Assembly: GCA_964521255.1 (NCBI GenBank)
Contig: CAZFRM010000017.1
Span: 1 to 64,000, forward strand
Length of the DNA: 64,000 bases
Direction: 5' to 3'
DNA from: ZC4RG29 sp964521255
GTDB taxonomy: Bacteria > Bacteroidota > Bacteroidia > Cytophagales > Cyclobacteriaceae
The translations under genes were made by a program, and so were the position numbers. Each line of letters starts with the position of its first letter. Position 1 is the first letter of the stretch. Below are positions 37,251-45,255 of this stretch, one piece after another. The notes beneath the pieces are model-generated. The model was given only the letters and a program-made list of their open reading frames with translations, had not been told where the DNA came from and did no database searches.

Positions 37251-37904
37251 ATGAACCTCTCTCGCTTCATTGAGCACACTAACTTACTCCCAACGATAAC
37301 CATTAGCGATGTAGATAAGTTGGTAGAAGAAGCTTCTCACTACGATTTTCTTGGCATATGCGTTCCACCCTTTTGGGTTAAGCGAGCCAAACGAGAAATT
37401 GGCAGCAGAAAAATAATATTAGTAACCGTAGCTGGGTTTCCTCTTGGATACAACATGACGGAAACGAAGCTGGATGAAATCAATCGCGCAATTGATAACG
37501 GTGCTGATGAGATCGATTTGGTTTGGAATATCTCTTCATTTAAAACTGGTATCCCCTGGACAAAAGTTGAACTGGCAAAATGCAGCAAGCTTACGCACGA
37601 TCACCAAAAGATTTTAAAAGTAATAATTGAAACAGCTTACCTAACCGAATCAGAAATTGAACAAGCCTGTAAAATGTGTGCAGATGCAGGCGCTGATTTT
37701 GTCAAGACGTCTACAGGCTTTGCGGGCGCTGGTGCAAACGTTGACCATATCAAACTAATGAAAAGAATTCTTCCACCCGGTGTTGGAGTCAAAGCGTCTG
37801 GCGGAATTAAATCTTATGAGCAGGCGTTAGCCATGATAGATGCGGGTGCTGACAGAATTGGAACTTCATCCGGTATACATATCTTAGCGTCCGCTAAAAC
37901 CTAA
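37251..37904 (+). CDS. deoC: Deoxyribose-phosphate aldolase
   Basis: The 217-residue TIM-barrel enzyme splits 2-deoxyribose 5-phosphate into glyceraldehyde 3-phosphate and acetaldehyde. The motif EIDLVWNI is followed by LKVIIETAYL (Schiff-base region), FVKTSTGF with the catalytic Lys, and VKASGGIKSYEQA. It begins a close-packed run (deoC, gapN, acyP, MBL). The next gene consumes its G3P product. Confidence 0.95.
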   Translation: MNLSRFIEHTNLLPTITISDVDKLVEEASHYDFLGICVPPFWVKRAKREIGSRKIILVTVAGFPLGYNMTETKLDEINRAIDNGADEIDLVWNISSFKTGIPWTKVELAKCSKLTHDHQKILKVIIETAYLTESEIEQACKMCADAGADFVKTSTGFAGAGANVDHIKLMKRILPPGVGVKASGGIKSYEQALAMIDAGADRIGTSSGIHILASAKT

Positions 37905-37920
37905 TTTTGAATTACAACGA

Positions 37921-39540
37921 ATGAGTCAACTTTTATCGAATGTCTTTCCGGAAGAAACGCACATTCCGGATCAATTTAAATTATCAGAATACATTGAACA
38001 ACATGAATATCTTATTGATGGTGTTCTCAAATCATGGTCAGGAAAACTTAGTCCTGTAGTAAGTCCTGTCTTTATTAGGAAGAATGACAAGTATGAACAA
38101 AAGATAATCGGCAGCACACCCTTGCTCACTTCACAAGAAGCGCTTGAAGCCATGGAAGCTGCTGTAAAAGCTTATGATCTTGGACATGGTGATTGGCCTA
38201 CGAAAAGTGTTACAGATCGCATTGACTATGTAGAAAAGTTCCTGGCAAAGATGCGGGAGAAACGAAGTGAAGTAGTGAAGTTGTTGATGTGGGAAATAGG
38301 AAAGACACTCAAAGATTCTGAAAAAGAATTCGACCGTACATGCGATTACATAGTTGATACTATAAAAGCGTATAAAGAGCTGGATCGAAATTCTGCCAAG
38401 CTCATCGAAGACCAGGGCTTCATGGCACAAATAAGACGCGTACCGCTTGGTGTTGCGCTTTGCATGGGGCCTTATAATTATCCGTTGAATGAAACTTTCA
38501 CTACACTGATCCCTGCCTTGATCATGGGCAACACCGTGATCTTCAAACCGGCGAAGTACGGTGTTCTTTTGATCCGTCCGTTGCTCGAAGCTTTTCGCGA
38601 TAGCTTCCCCGCTGGCGTGATAAACATAATTTATGGAAGAGGGCGTGAAACAGTAGGGGCACTGATGGAAACGGGTAAGATTGATGTGTTTGCTTTTATC
38701 GGTACCAATAAGGGTGCTAACGATTTGAAAAAACTTCACCCGAAACCTCACCGCTTGAAAGCTATATTAGGTCTTGATGCGAAGAACCCCGCCATTGTAT
38801 TACCTGATGCCGACCTGGACAATGCGATCAGCGAATGCATATCCGGATCACTCTCTTTCAACGGACAACGATGTACAGCTATAAAATTAATTTTTGTGCA
38901 TCGAAGTATTGTTGATGAATTCATTCAAAAGTTCAATGCAGAAGTAAGCAAGCTAAAACCTGGTATGCCGTGGGACAGCAGCGCTAATCTTACACCTTTG
39001 CCTGAGCCTGGCAAAGTAGAATATTTACAAGAACTGATAGATGATGCTCTTAAAAATGGAGCAAAAATTATGAATGAAAACGGCGGAACAAAACTCAATA
39101 CATTTTTCTTCCCCGCTGTTGTCTATCCTGTAAATAATAAAATGAGATTGTATTCAGAAGAACAGTTTGGACCCATTGTTCCGATCATTGCGTTCGATCA
39201 TGACAATGAACCAATTGAATATGTGGTGAATTCAAACTTCGGTCAACAGGTGAGCATTTTTGGAAATGATTCAAAGCGCGTAGCCGCATTGATGGATGCT
39301 TTTGTAAATCAGGTGGGCCGGATCAACCTTAATGCACAATGTCAGCGAGGGCCGGATACCTTTCCTTTTAACGGCCGGAAAGATTCGGCTGAAGGAACAT
39401 TATCTGTAGCTGATGCTTTGCGTGTGTTTTCCATTCGGACTATTGTGGCCACAAAAAATACGGACGCTAACAAACAAATCATTAGCACGATCATACGCAA
39501 CCGTGAATCAGCATTCTTAAGTACAGATTATATCTTTTGA
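37921..39540 (+). CDS. gapN: NADP-dependent glyceraldehyde-3-phosphate dehydrogenase (non-phosphorylating)
   Basis: The 539-residue aldehyde dehydrogenase has MGPYNYPLNETFTTLIPALIMGN and VIFKPAK (cofactor site), FIGTNKGAN, LGLDAKNPAIV with the general base region, and the catalytic cysteine in SFNGQRCTAIK (~320). The PYNYPLNE segment and overall pattern are those of GapN, which oxidises G3P directly to 3-phosphoglycerate and makes NADPH. It begins 16 bp after deoC. Confidence 0.9.
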   Translation: MSQLLSNVFPEETHIPDQFKLSEYIEQHEYLIDGVLKSWSGKLSPVVSPVFIRKNDKYEQKIIGSTPLLTSQEALEAMEAAVKAYDLGHGDWPTKSVTDRIDYVEKFLAKMREKRSEVVKLLMWEIGKTLKDSEKEFDRTCDYIVDTIKAYKELDRNSAKLIEDQGFMAQIRRVPLGVALCMGPYNYPLNETFTTLIPALIMGNTVIFKPAKYGVLLIRPLLEAFRDSFPAGVINIIYGRGRETVGALMETGKIDVFAFIGTNKGANDLKKLHPKPHRLKAILGLDAKNPAIVLPDADLDNAISECISGSLSFNGQRCTAIKLIFVHRSIVDEFIQKFNAEVSKLKPGMPWDSSANLTPLPEPGKVEYLQELIDDALKNGAKIMNENGGTKLNTFFFPAVVYPVNNKMRLYSEEQFGPIVPIIAFDHDNEPIEYVVNSNFGQQVSIFGNDSKRVAALMDAFVNQVGRINLNAQCQRGPDTFPFNGRKDSAEGTLSVADALRVFSIRTIVATKNTDANKQIISTIIRNRESAFLSTDYIF

Positions 39541-39558
39541 TGAACATTCGTTTTTAGC

Positions 39559-39828
39559 ATGATCCATCAATCCATTCATGTTATCGGAAAGGTTCAGGGT
39601 GTTTTCTTCCGTGCCTCTGCCAAAGAGAAAGCCGATGAACTTGGTATCAAAGGGTTTGTGAAGAATGAAAGAGATGGCAGTGTTTACATGGAAGCGGAAG
39701 GTGAAGAAGCCTTGTTAAAAGAATTTGTCAGGTGGTGTAAACATGGCCCGCCCCGTGCTGTTGTATTTGAAGTAAAAATACAGGAGGGCGAATTAAAAAA
39801 CTTCTCACGTTTTGAAATACAACGATAG
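39559..39828 (+). CDS. acyP: Acylphosphatase
   Basis: The 89-residue enzyme has HVIGKVQGVFFRASAKEKADELGIKGFVKN, with the catalytic Arg in FFRA and the Asn in FVKN. It hydrolyses acyl phosphates such as 1,3-bisphosphoglycerate. It lies 18 bp after gapN, so the three genes all touch triose phosphate chemistry. Confidence 0.94.
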   Translation: MIHQSIHVIGKVQGVFFRASAKEKADELGIKGFVKNERDGSVYMEAEGEEALLKEFVRWCKHGPPRAVVFEVKIQEGELKNFSRFEIQR

Positions 39829-39835
39829 ATAATCT

Positions 39836-41233
39836 ATGGATGTAAAAGTAAAATTTCTGGGCGGCGCCGGAAGCGTGACGGGTTCACGGTACCTGATTAC
39901 CGCAGGTGATTTCAGGTTCATGGTTGACTGCGGACTATTCCAGGGATTGAAGCCTTTACGGCTTCGTAACTGGGAGGAATTTCCCGTTGACCCCGCTACC
40001 ATTCAAGCTGTTGTTATTACGCACGCTCATATTGATCATACAGGCTATTTGCCGCGGTTGGTGAAGGAAGGATTTAACGGACCTGTCTACTGTACGCATC
40101 CCACAGCCGATTTAATGGAAATCATGTTGTTGGATTCTGCCAAACTCCAAACGGAAGAAGCAGCATTTGCCCGCAAGAAAGGATATTCAAAACACGAGAA
40201 TCCTGAACCTCTGTACCGTGAGGAGGATGCCAGGAACACGTTCACTCTTTTCAAAACATTTGGATATGATCAGAAAATAAAAATTCATGACAATGTTGAG
40301 ATTATTTATAGAGATGCAGGTCATCTGCTGGGATCATCCTTTGTAGAAGTATTTATAAAAGGGAATAACCAAACCAAGAAAATTGTATTCTCCGGAGATT
40401 TAGGTAGATATCAACAAGCGATGCTGCAGCCTCCTGTTTCTGTCGATCATGCTGATGTATTGTTCATCGAATCAACCTATGGCAACAAAGACAATCCGTA
40501 CGATGATCCAACAGATGATCTCATCAGGATAGTAAATGAAACTTTCAATCGTGGTGGTATTTTAGTGATACCCGCATTTGCGGTAGGAAGAACGCAGAGC
40601 TTGCTATATTACTTAAGTGAGTTAATGAAGCAGGATAAAATTCCTGATGTCCCGGTGTATGTAGATAGCCCGATGGCGATTTCTGCTACCTATCTTTTTT
40701 ACAAGTATCCGGACTACCATAGTATGAATGTTAGCAATAAAGAATTGGCGCAAGCTATTGAAACCAACATGCTGGTGTTTGTTAAATCTGCTGAACATTC
40801 CAAAACACTCAATGACCTGCGCTCACGTGCTATTCTCATCGCAAGCAGTGGTATGATGACGGGTGGCCGTATTCTTCATCACATGTTTCATCGATTAAAA
40901 AATAAAGAAGATACATTTCTCATCGCCGGCTACCAGGCAGAAGGTACACGTGGTCGTGACTTGCTGGAACATAAACCTACCATCAGAATTTTTGGAGAGG
41001 ATGTACCTGTAAATTGTACAATAGAGTATATGACTTCCATGTCAGGTCATGCCGATAAGGAAGAGTTATTTCGATGGATGAGCCATATCAAAGAGAAACC
41101 GAAAATAACTTTCACAGTACATGGTGAATCACCTGATATGGACATTTATGCGCAAGCGATACGGGACAGGTTGGGATGGAATGTTATGGTGCCGCAGTAC
41201 CTGGAATCTGTAAGCTTGTTTGAAGGGATATAG
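39836..41233 (+). CDS. Metallo-beta-lactamase-fold RNase (beta-CASP family)
   Basis: The 465-residue protein has the MBL metal motifs ITHAHIDHTGYLP (~62) and DAGHLLGSSF (~160), FSGDLGR, and the beta-CASP region with ESTYGN and PAFAVGRTQSLL, then SGMMTGGR and SMSGHADKEEL. It resembles CPSF-73-like/YSH1-type ribonucleases found in many bacteria. It starts 7 bp after acyP. Its stop codon TAG (41231-41233) forms the first bases of the palindrome at 41231-41267. Confidence 0.9.
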   Translation: MDVKVKFLGGAGSVTGSRYLITAGDFRFMVDCGLFQGLKPLRLRNWEEFPVDPATIQAVVITHAHIDHTGYLPRLVKEGFNGPVYCTHPTADLMEIMLLDSAKLQTEEAAFARKKGYSKHENPEPLYREEDARNTFTLFKTFGYDQKIKIHDNVEIIYRDAGHLLGSSFVEVFIKGNNQTKKIVFSGDLGRYQQAMLQPPVSVDHADVLFIESTYGNKDNPYDDPTDDLIRIVNETFNRGGILVIPAFAVGRTQSLLYYLSELMKQDKIPDVPVYVDSPMAISATYLFYKYPDYHSMNVSNKELAQAIETNMLVFVKSAEHSKTLNDLRSRAILIASSGMMTGGRILHHMFHRLKNKEDTFLIAGYQAEGTRGRDLLEHKPTIRIFGEDVPVNCTIEYMTSMSGHADKEELFRWMSHIKEKPKITFTVHGESPDMDIYAQAIRDRLGWNVMVPQYLESVSLFEGI

Positions 41234-41267
41234 TACAAATTTGCATTTCAAATGCAAATTTGTACTA
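41231..41267. promoter_or_regulatory. 37-bp near-perfect palindrome before the DUF4143 ATPase gene
   Basis: TAGTACAAATTTGCATTT (41231-41248) and AAATGCAAATTTGTACTA (41250-41267) are perfect 18-bp inverted arms around one central base. It overlaps the previous stop codon and ends 9 bp before the ATG at 41277. The position suggests an operator for self-regulation, though a terminator/attenuator role cannot be excluded. Confidence 0.75.
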
Positions 41268-41276
41268 TATTTATGC

Positions 41277-42425
41277 ATGATTGTCCGAAAATCACAGGAT
41301 TATTTAAAATCTCTATATCAATATTTCCCTGTTTTATTTGTTACAGGGCCCAGGCAATCAGGTAAAACTACTCTCGTTCGATCGTTGTTCGGCAACTTGC
41401 CTTATGTCTTACTGGAACTTCCCGATCAACAAAATCTCGCGAAACAAGATCTACGGTTATTCTTATCCCAGTACCCATCAGGAGCAATATTTGACGAGGC
41501 CCAAAATGTTCCTGAACTGTTTTCCTATTTGCAAGGTATTGTAGACAATGACAGAAGCTTACGATTTGTTCTTACGGGATCACAAAACTTTTTGTTGAAT
41601 GAGAGAATAAGCCAGTCTTTGGCGGGACGAGTTGGGCTTTCTGTTTTACTTCCCCTTACGTTGCAGGAATTAGCCACTCAGGTTCCGGCCACCTCGTTTG
41701 AAAAATTTATCTTTACCGGATTCTATCCTGAATTATACAATCGTCAGATTCCACCTGAACTTTTCTATCCAAGTTATGTACAAACGTATCTTGAACGTGA
41801 TGTGAGAAGCCTTCAGAATGTTGGTGATCTCACACAGTTCAATACATTTCTCAGGCTTTGTGCAGGACGAATCGGACAGATAATTAATTTGTCGTCATTA
41901 GCTTCGGATGCAGGACTTTCAGTAAATACTGTAAAGTCCTGGTTATCGATTTTGGAAGCGAGTTATATTATTTACCGGCTGCAACCTCATTATAAGAACT
42001 TCAATAAGCGGCTCGTTAAATCACCAAAGTTATATTTTACCGATACCGGACTTGCCTGCCATCTCCTTGGTATTGGCAAGGCGGATCAAATTATATCACA
42101 CTTTGCGCTGGGTGCTTTGTTTGAAAATTTTATAATTATGGAATTTTATAAGCAATTTCTTAATAAAGGCCAGCGAGGAAATATGTTTTATTGGAGAGAT
42201 AACAAAGGAGTTGAAATCGATTTGTTAATTGAAAATGGTTCTGAACTTAGCGCTTATGAAATAAAAGCGGGAAAAACTCTTTCGGTTGATTACTTCAAAA
42301 CACTTAGTTATTGGAGCAGCTTAAGTAAGACAGCAAAAGAGAATTGTTACGTAATCTACGGAGGTGATGTAAGTCAACATACAAAGAATGGATTATTAAT
42401 GAGCTGGAGAGATATGATCAATTAA
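41277..42425 (+). CDS. AAA+ ATPase with C-terminal DUF4143 (PD-(D/E)XK-like)
   Basis: The 382-residue protein has Walker A GPRQSGKTT (~24), Walker B region FDEAQN (~75), the VLTGSQNF sensor and ERDVRSLQNVGDL, then DUF4143 (about 190-380) with YFTDTGLACHLLGI and a nuclease-like E-I-D-LLIE...YEIKAGK motif. These proteins are abundant in bacteria and their function is unproven; a link to selfish or toxin-like modules has been suspected. The ATG at 41277 is favoured over an upstream in-frame start inside the previous gene. It interrupts an otherwise housekeeping run ahead of murI. Confidence 0.9.
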   Translation: MIVRKSQDYLKSLYQYFPVLFVTGPRQSGKTTLVRSLFGNLPYVLLELPDQQNLAKQDLRLFLSQYPSGAIFDEAQNVPELFSYLQGIVDNDRSLRFVLTGSQNFLLNERISQSLAGRVGLSVLLPLTLQELATQVPATSFEKFIFTGFYPELYNRQIPPELFYPSYVQTYLERDVRSLQNVGDLTQFNTFLRLCAGRIGQIINLSSLASDAGLSVNTVKSWLSILEASYIIYRLQPHYKNFNKRLVKSPKLYFTDTGLACHLLGIGKADQIISHFALGALFENFIIMEFYKQFLNKGQRGNMFYWRDNKGVEIDLLIENGSELSAYEIKAGKTLSVDYFKTLSYWSSLSKTAKENCYVIYGGDVSQHTKNGLLMSWRDMIN

Positions 42426-42436
42426 TAAAAATAAAA

Positions 42437-43264
42437 ATGCCCAACAACCCAGGCCCTATTGGTGTATTTGATTCAGGAATCGGAGGCTTAACCGTTTTTA
42501 AAGAAATTGTTAAGCAGCTTCCGCAGTACGATTACCTATACCTTGGCGATAACGCACGTGTTCCTTATGGGACAAGATCTTTTGAAGCGGTGTATCAGTA
42601 CACGAAAGAATGTATTCAACACATGTTTGACAAAGGGTGCAGGCTGGTAATTGTTGCTTGCAATACAGCTTCTGCCAAAGCGCTCCGGACTATTCAGCAA
42701 CATGATCTTGTACAATTGCCCTCCCTTCATCGCGTTCTTGGCGTTATCCGTCCTACAACGGAAATCATCGGGCAGTATACAAAAACAAAACACGTGGGAA
42801 TTCTGGCCACGCAAGGAACGGTTACCTCCGAGTCTTATGTGATTGAGATTCACAAATTCTTTCCGGACATAAAAGTTTATCAGCAAGCTTGCCCGATGTG
42901 GGTGCCGCTGGTTGAGAACAATGAACATAATTCTCAGGGCGCTGATTACTTTGTTAAGAAATATCTTAACAATCTACTGGCCCAATCGTCTTCCATAGAT
43001 GCAATCATTCTTGCGTGTACACATTATCCTTTGATGATCCCGAAGATCAAACAACACCTGCCTTCGTCCATCCAACTCTTGTCCCAGGGAGAAATAGTGG
43101 CGGCTAGTCTTGCTGATTATTTAGAACGTCATCCTGAAATAGAAAAGCTCTGCACAAAAGGTGGGCAATACGAATACTATACGACTGAATCAACAGAGGA
43201 TTTTAACAATAAAGCTGCACTCTTCTTAGGAAAGAAAGTGACATCAAAGCATCTTCAGCTTTAA
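42437..43264 (+). CDS. murI: Glutamate racemase
   Basis: The 275-residue enzyme makes D-glutamate for peptidoglycan. It has IGVFDSGIGGLTVFKEI at the N terminus, YLGDNARVPYG, the first catalytic cysteine in VIVACNTASA (~75) and the second in ILACTHYPLM (~193). Length and motifs are normal. It starts 11 bp after the ATPase gene and is the last core gene before the accessory region. Confidence 0.95.
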   Translation: MPNNPGPIGVFDSGIGGLTVFKEIVKQLPQYDYLYLGDNARVPYGTRSFEAVYQYTKECIQHMFDKGCRLVIVACNTASAKALRTIQQHDLVQLPSLHRVLGVIRPTTEIIGQYTKTKHVGILATQGTVTSESYVIEIHKFFPDIKVYQQACPMWVPLVENNEHNSQGADYFVKKYLNNLLAQSSSIDAIILACTHYPLMIPKIKQHLPSSIQLLSQGEIVAASLADYLERHPEIEKLCTKGGQYEYYTTESTEDFNNKAALFLGKKVTSKHLQL

Positions 43265-43408
43265 ACTGAAGTGTTCACTCAGTTAATCATGATACCTCAC
43301 ACTACGCACATCAGCAATACCGATTACATCATGGACAATGTAGATTACAAGGTACCGGATGAACCGAGGTACCTTGATGCCCTTATTGCCTGAACAGAAC
43401 GGAACCCA

Positions 43409-43468
43409 ATGAAAAAGTATAGAAATAATATGTTCCTTATATTAGTATGTTGTGCAACATTTTTATAG
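43409..43468 (+). pseudogene. Truncated signal-peptide ORF (gene remnant)
   Basis: An ATG at 43409 opens MKKYRNNMFLILVCCATFL and then stops at TAG 43466. It looks like the first 19 residues of an exported or lipoprotein gene cut short. The stretch encoding VCCAT is the GTTGTGCAACA also seen at the start of the attC-like repeat at 43843. It sits exactly at the left edge of the accessory region. Confidence 0.35.
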
Positions 43469-43472
43469 GACA

Positions 43473-43838
43473 ATGACGACTGACGAATTAATAGAAGAAT
43501 ATAAAAGCCTAACAAGAAATTGCTATCATGTCGACTACGGTGACAAGAAAGCTGTAAAGAGAAACAATGACTCGGTGACGAGAATGTATCAGATCGTTGA
43601 GACTATCAATAATGAATTCGGGACTGAAGGAATCTTAAAACTGAAACCGTTACTTGACATCGCTGACTTTCAGATCAACTTGTGGATTGCGACACATTTG
43701 CTTGAAAAAGTTTCATTGGACACACAGACAGAAAAGAAAGCATTGGACATTATTGAAAGAGTTGCTACGGGTGACGATGCTTTAGCACTTGGATATCAAT
43801 ACTGGATTAAGGACTGGAAATTGAAGCGGAGTAAATAA
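43473..43838 (+). CDS. DUF2019-like small protein, unknown function
   Basis: The 121-residue product begins MTTDELIEEYKSL and is predicted helical, with a LKLKPLLDIADFQINLWIATHLL segment resembling the DUF2019 family (a HEAT-like fold). Function is unknown. The ATG at 43473 is chosen over a GTG at 43452. It is followed after 7 bp by an attC-like repeat, so it may be a gene cassette. I am moderately sure of the family. Confidence 0.65.
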   Translation: MTTDELIEEYKSLTRNCYHVDYGDKKAVKRNNDSVTRMYQIVETINNEFGTEGILKLKPLLDIADFQINLWIATHLLEKVSLDTQTEKKALDIIERVATGDDALALGYQYWIKDWKLKRSK

Positions 43839-43842
43839 AAAC

Positions 43843-43974
43843 GTTGTGCAACAAAAGCTATAAAACATATGCTGTATTGTACGTTCTTAAAGTGTGTGCT
43901 ATTAAATTTCGTCAGCAACGTGGGACAGAGATGTAGGTATTTAAACGCATACGCTTTATAGCTAGGCGTCAGCA
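43843..43974 (+). repeat. attC-like repeat 1 downstream of the DUF2019-like gene
   Basis: Arms AGCTATAAAACATATGC (43856-43872) and GCATACGCTTTATAGCT (43947-43963) pair at 15 of 17 positions. Left of them is GTGCAAC (43846-43852), which fits RYYYAAC at 6 of 7. Right of them is GCGTCAGC, with TTATAG starting 12 bases before GTCAGC. The inner segment from about 43904 matches repeat 2 from 44624, including ACAGAGATGTAGGT. The layout is that of an integron attC site (R'', L'', L', R') about 130 bp long. Confidence 0.6.
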
Positions 43975-43996
43975 GCAAGCGCAAAAAAATTGAGCA

Positions 43997-44554
43997 ATGA
44001 TTAACAGATTGACATTTGGGACAATAGTTCTCCTGATTTTTACAATGTGTGCCAGGCCAAAGGACAAGGGGAATGAGAGTTTGACTGAGGATGTGTCAAC
44101 TTTTAAAAGCGACTACGATACTCTTCAAAATTTAGAACTACCATTGACTCTGAATCAAAAAACGTGGAGCGACTTGACTCAAAAGCACTATGACAAATTC
44201 GGAATTAAAGGAGGTTACGATTTGTTGACAATGCCGTTTGCCAAACTGGTTGACTCAGATTCATACAAAGGAATAATTTTCATCTATGACGATCCAATTC
44301 TCATAACCATTGACAAAAATTCAAATCCGGTTGACACTCTTTTTCTTCTCGGTGACAATTCCAGTAACGACCCAAATATGACCACAATTGAGCAAGCCCA
44401 GGTAAATTCGGACTTGACAATACAACTCCTTGACAGTGTATTCACTTATGACCTTGGAAAAGATGAGTATCGGATTGAGAGCACTGAAAAGCTGACAATC
44501 ACCGTGGAGAAATACAGGATTAAAAAAAATGGACAAATAAAAAAAATTGAGTAA
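43997..44554 (+). CDS. Putative lipoprotein, unknown function
   Basis: The 185-residue product has a lipoprotein signal with lipobox IFTMC (Cys18), then an acidic/polar linker and a soluble domain with several beta-like strands (GIIFIYDDPILITIDKN). No family is recognised. It is the second small gene in the accessory region. It starts 22 bp after attC-like repeat 1 and is followed by repeat 2, giving a gene-plus-site unit. Confidence 0.65.
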   Translation: MINRLTFGTIVLLIFTMCARPKDKGNESLTEDVSTFKSDYDTLQNLELPLTLNQKTWSDLTQKHYDKFGIKGGYDLLTMPFAKLVDSDSYKGIIFIYDDPILITIDKNSNPVDTLFLLGDNSSNDPNMTTIEQAQVNSDLTIQLLDSVFTYDLGKDEYRIESTEKLTITVEKYRIKKNGQIKKIE

Positions 44555-44563
44555 CGCGCCAGA

Positions 44564-44735
44564 TGCTAACAAAAAAGCTATCTGCAATGGCGGGGTTTAG
44601 AGTAAATTTGTAGTTTGGTTTTCAAATTACGTTTGGTCACGGTTGACAGTGACGTGTAGGTCGCGCTAAACATCTCGCTACGCTTCATTTTTTAGCGCTC
44701 CTATTCCGGCAACACCTTATAGTCAAGCGTTAGCG
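44564..44735 (+). repeat. attC-like repeat 2 downstream of the lipoprotein gene
   Basis: The left end TGCTAACAAAAAAGCTAT (44564-44581) and right end TTATAGTCAAGCGTTAGCG (44717-44735) carry R''-like TGCTAAC and R'-like GTTAGCG, complementary at 6 of 7 bases, plus L-type AGCTAT/TTATAGT. The end TCAAGCGTTAG is the one seen in classical integron cassettes. TTATAG to GTTAGC spacing (12 bases) is identical to repeat 1. The inner part shares ACAGTGACGTGTAGGT with repeat 1. Confidence 0.62.
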
Positions 44736-44747
44736 CACCATACTTAA

Positions 44748-44933
44748 CAAAATGAGACTTCGATACGGACTTCTGACTTTGATTGTGTTAATACACTAGG
44801 CATTGGGACAGATTGGGCAGCAAGAGGCATTGATAAATTAAATGAAAAGAATAAATGGTACGAATTTGCTGGACAGATTCAAAAGACAATGTCAATGAGC
44901 AAAATTGATAAAGCACTAAAAGGAATTGTTTAA
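44748..44933 (+). pseudogene. C-terminal gene remnant
   Basis: An open frame without a start codon runs from just after a stop at 44745 to TAA 44931. It encodes about 61 residues, including GIGTDWAARGIDKLNEKNKW and ending MSKIDKALKGIV. The composition looks protein-like (amphipathic helices, Trp). It starts right after attC-like repeat 2 and probably is the 3' part of a lost gene. No family is recognised. Confidence 0.4.
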
Positions 44934-45213
44934 AGGACAAAGGATTGGCGAATGTGTCCGCGCGCAACGAATTGGCCACGAAGCTCAGGCGATCCTGCGC
45001 AAGACTTCGATGTAAGCCTGTGTCATGCCTTTCGCTTCGGAGCAAGGAAAGGAATATTTTTTTCAAAGCATAGTTTATCTGTTTGACTAAGGCAATGTAA
45101 AGGAACGGATGTTTTTCAATTTTACTTTTCGATGTCATTATTCCATCATTTCGGGTATGCAGGCAAGGTGCTATTGCTTCACAAATGGAATTTTTCTTTA
45201 TGAAGACTCTTTT

Positions 45214-45244
45214 TCGTCCCAAATATTTGATAAATTTGGGACGA
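45214..45244. promoter_or_regulatory. Palindromic operator of the abiE operon
   Basis: TCGTCCCAAAT (45214-45224) and ATTTGGGACGA (45234-45244) are perfect 11-bp arms with a 9-bp spacer, 11 bp before the abiEi ATG. A TAAATTTG -7-like box (45231-45238) lies within it. AbiEi-type antitoxins are known to bind inverted repeats in their own promoter, so this is the likely autoregulatory site. Confidence 0.75.
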
Positions 45245-45255
45245 AATAAATCGTA

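Noticed and set aside
43289..43393. 34-codon ORF between murI and the accessory region
   Set aside because: Short, no signal or motif, and it contains a 9-bp inverted repeat; there is not enough to call a gene.
43449..43468. GTTGTGCAAC followed by TTATAG, as a collapsed attC-like site upstream of the first cassette gene
   Set aside because: The GTTGTGCAACA stretch also encodes VCCAT of a signal-peptide-like ORF, so similarity to repeat 1 could be coincidental. Noted but not called as a site.
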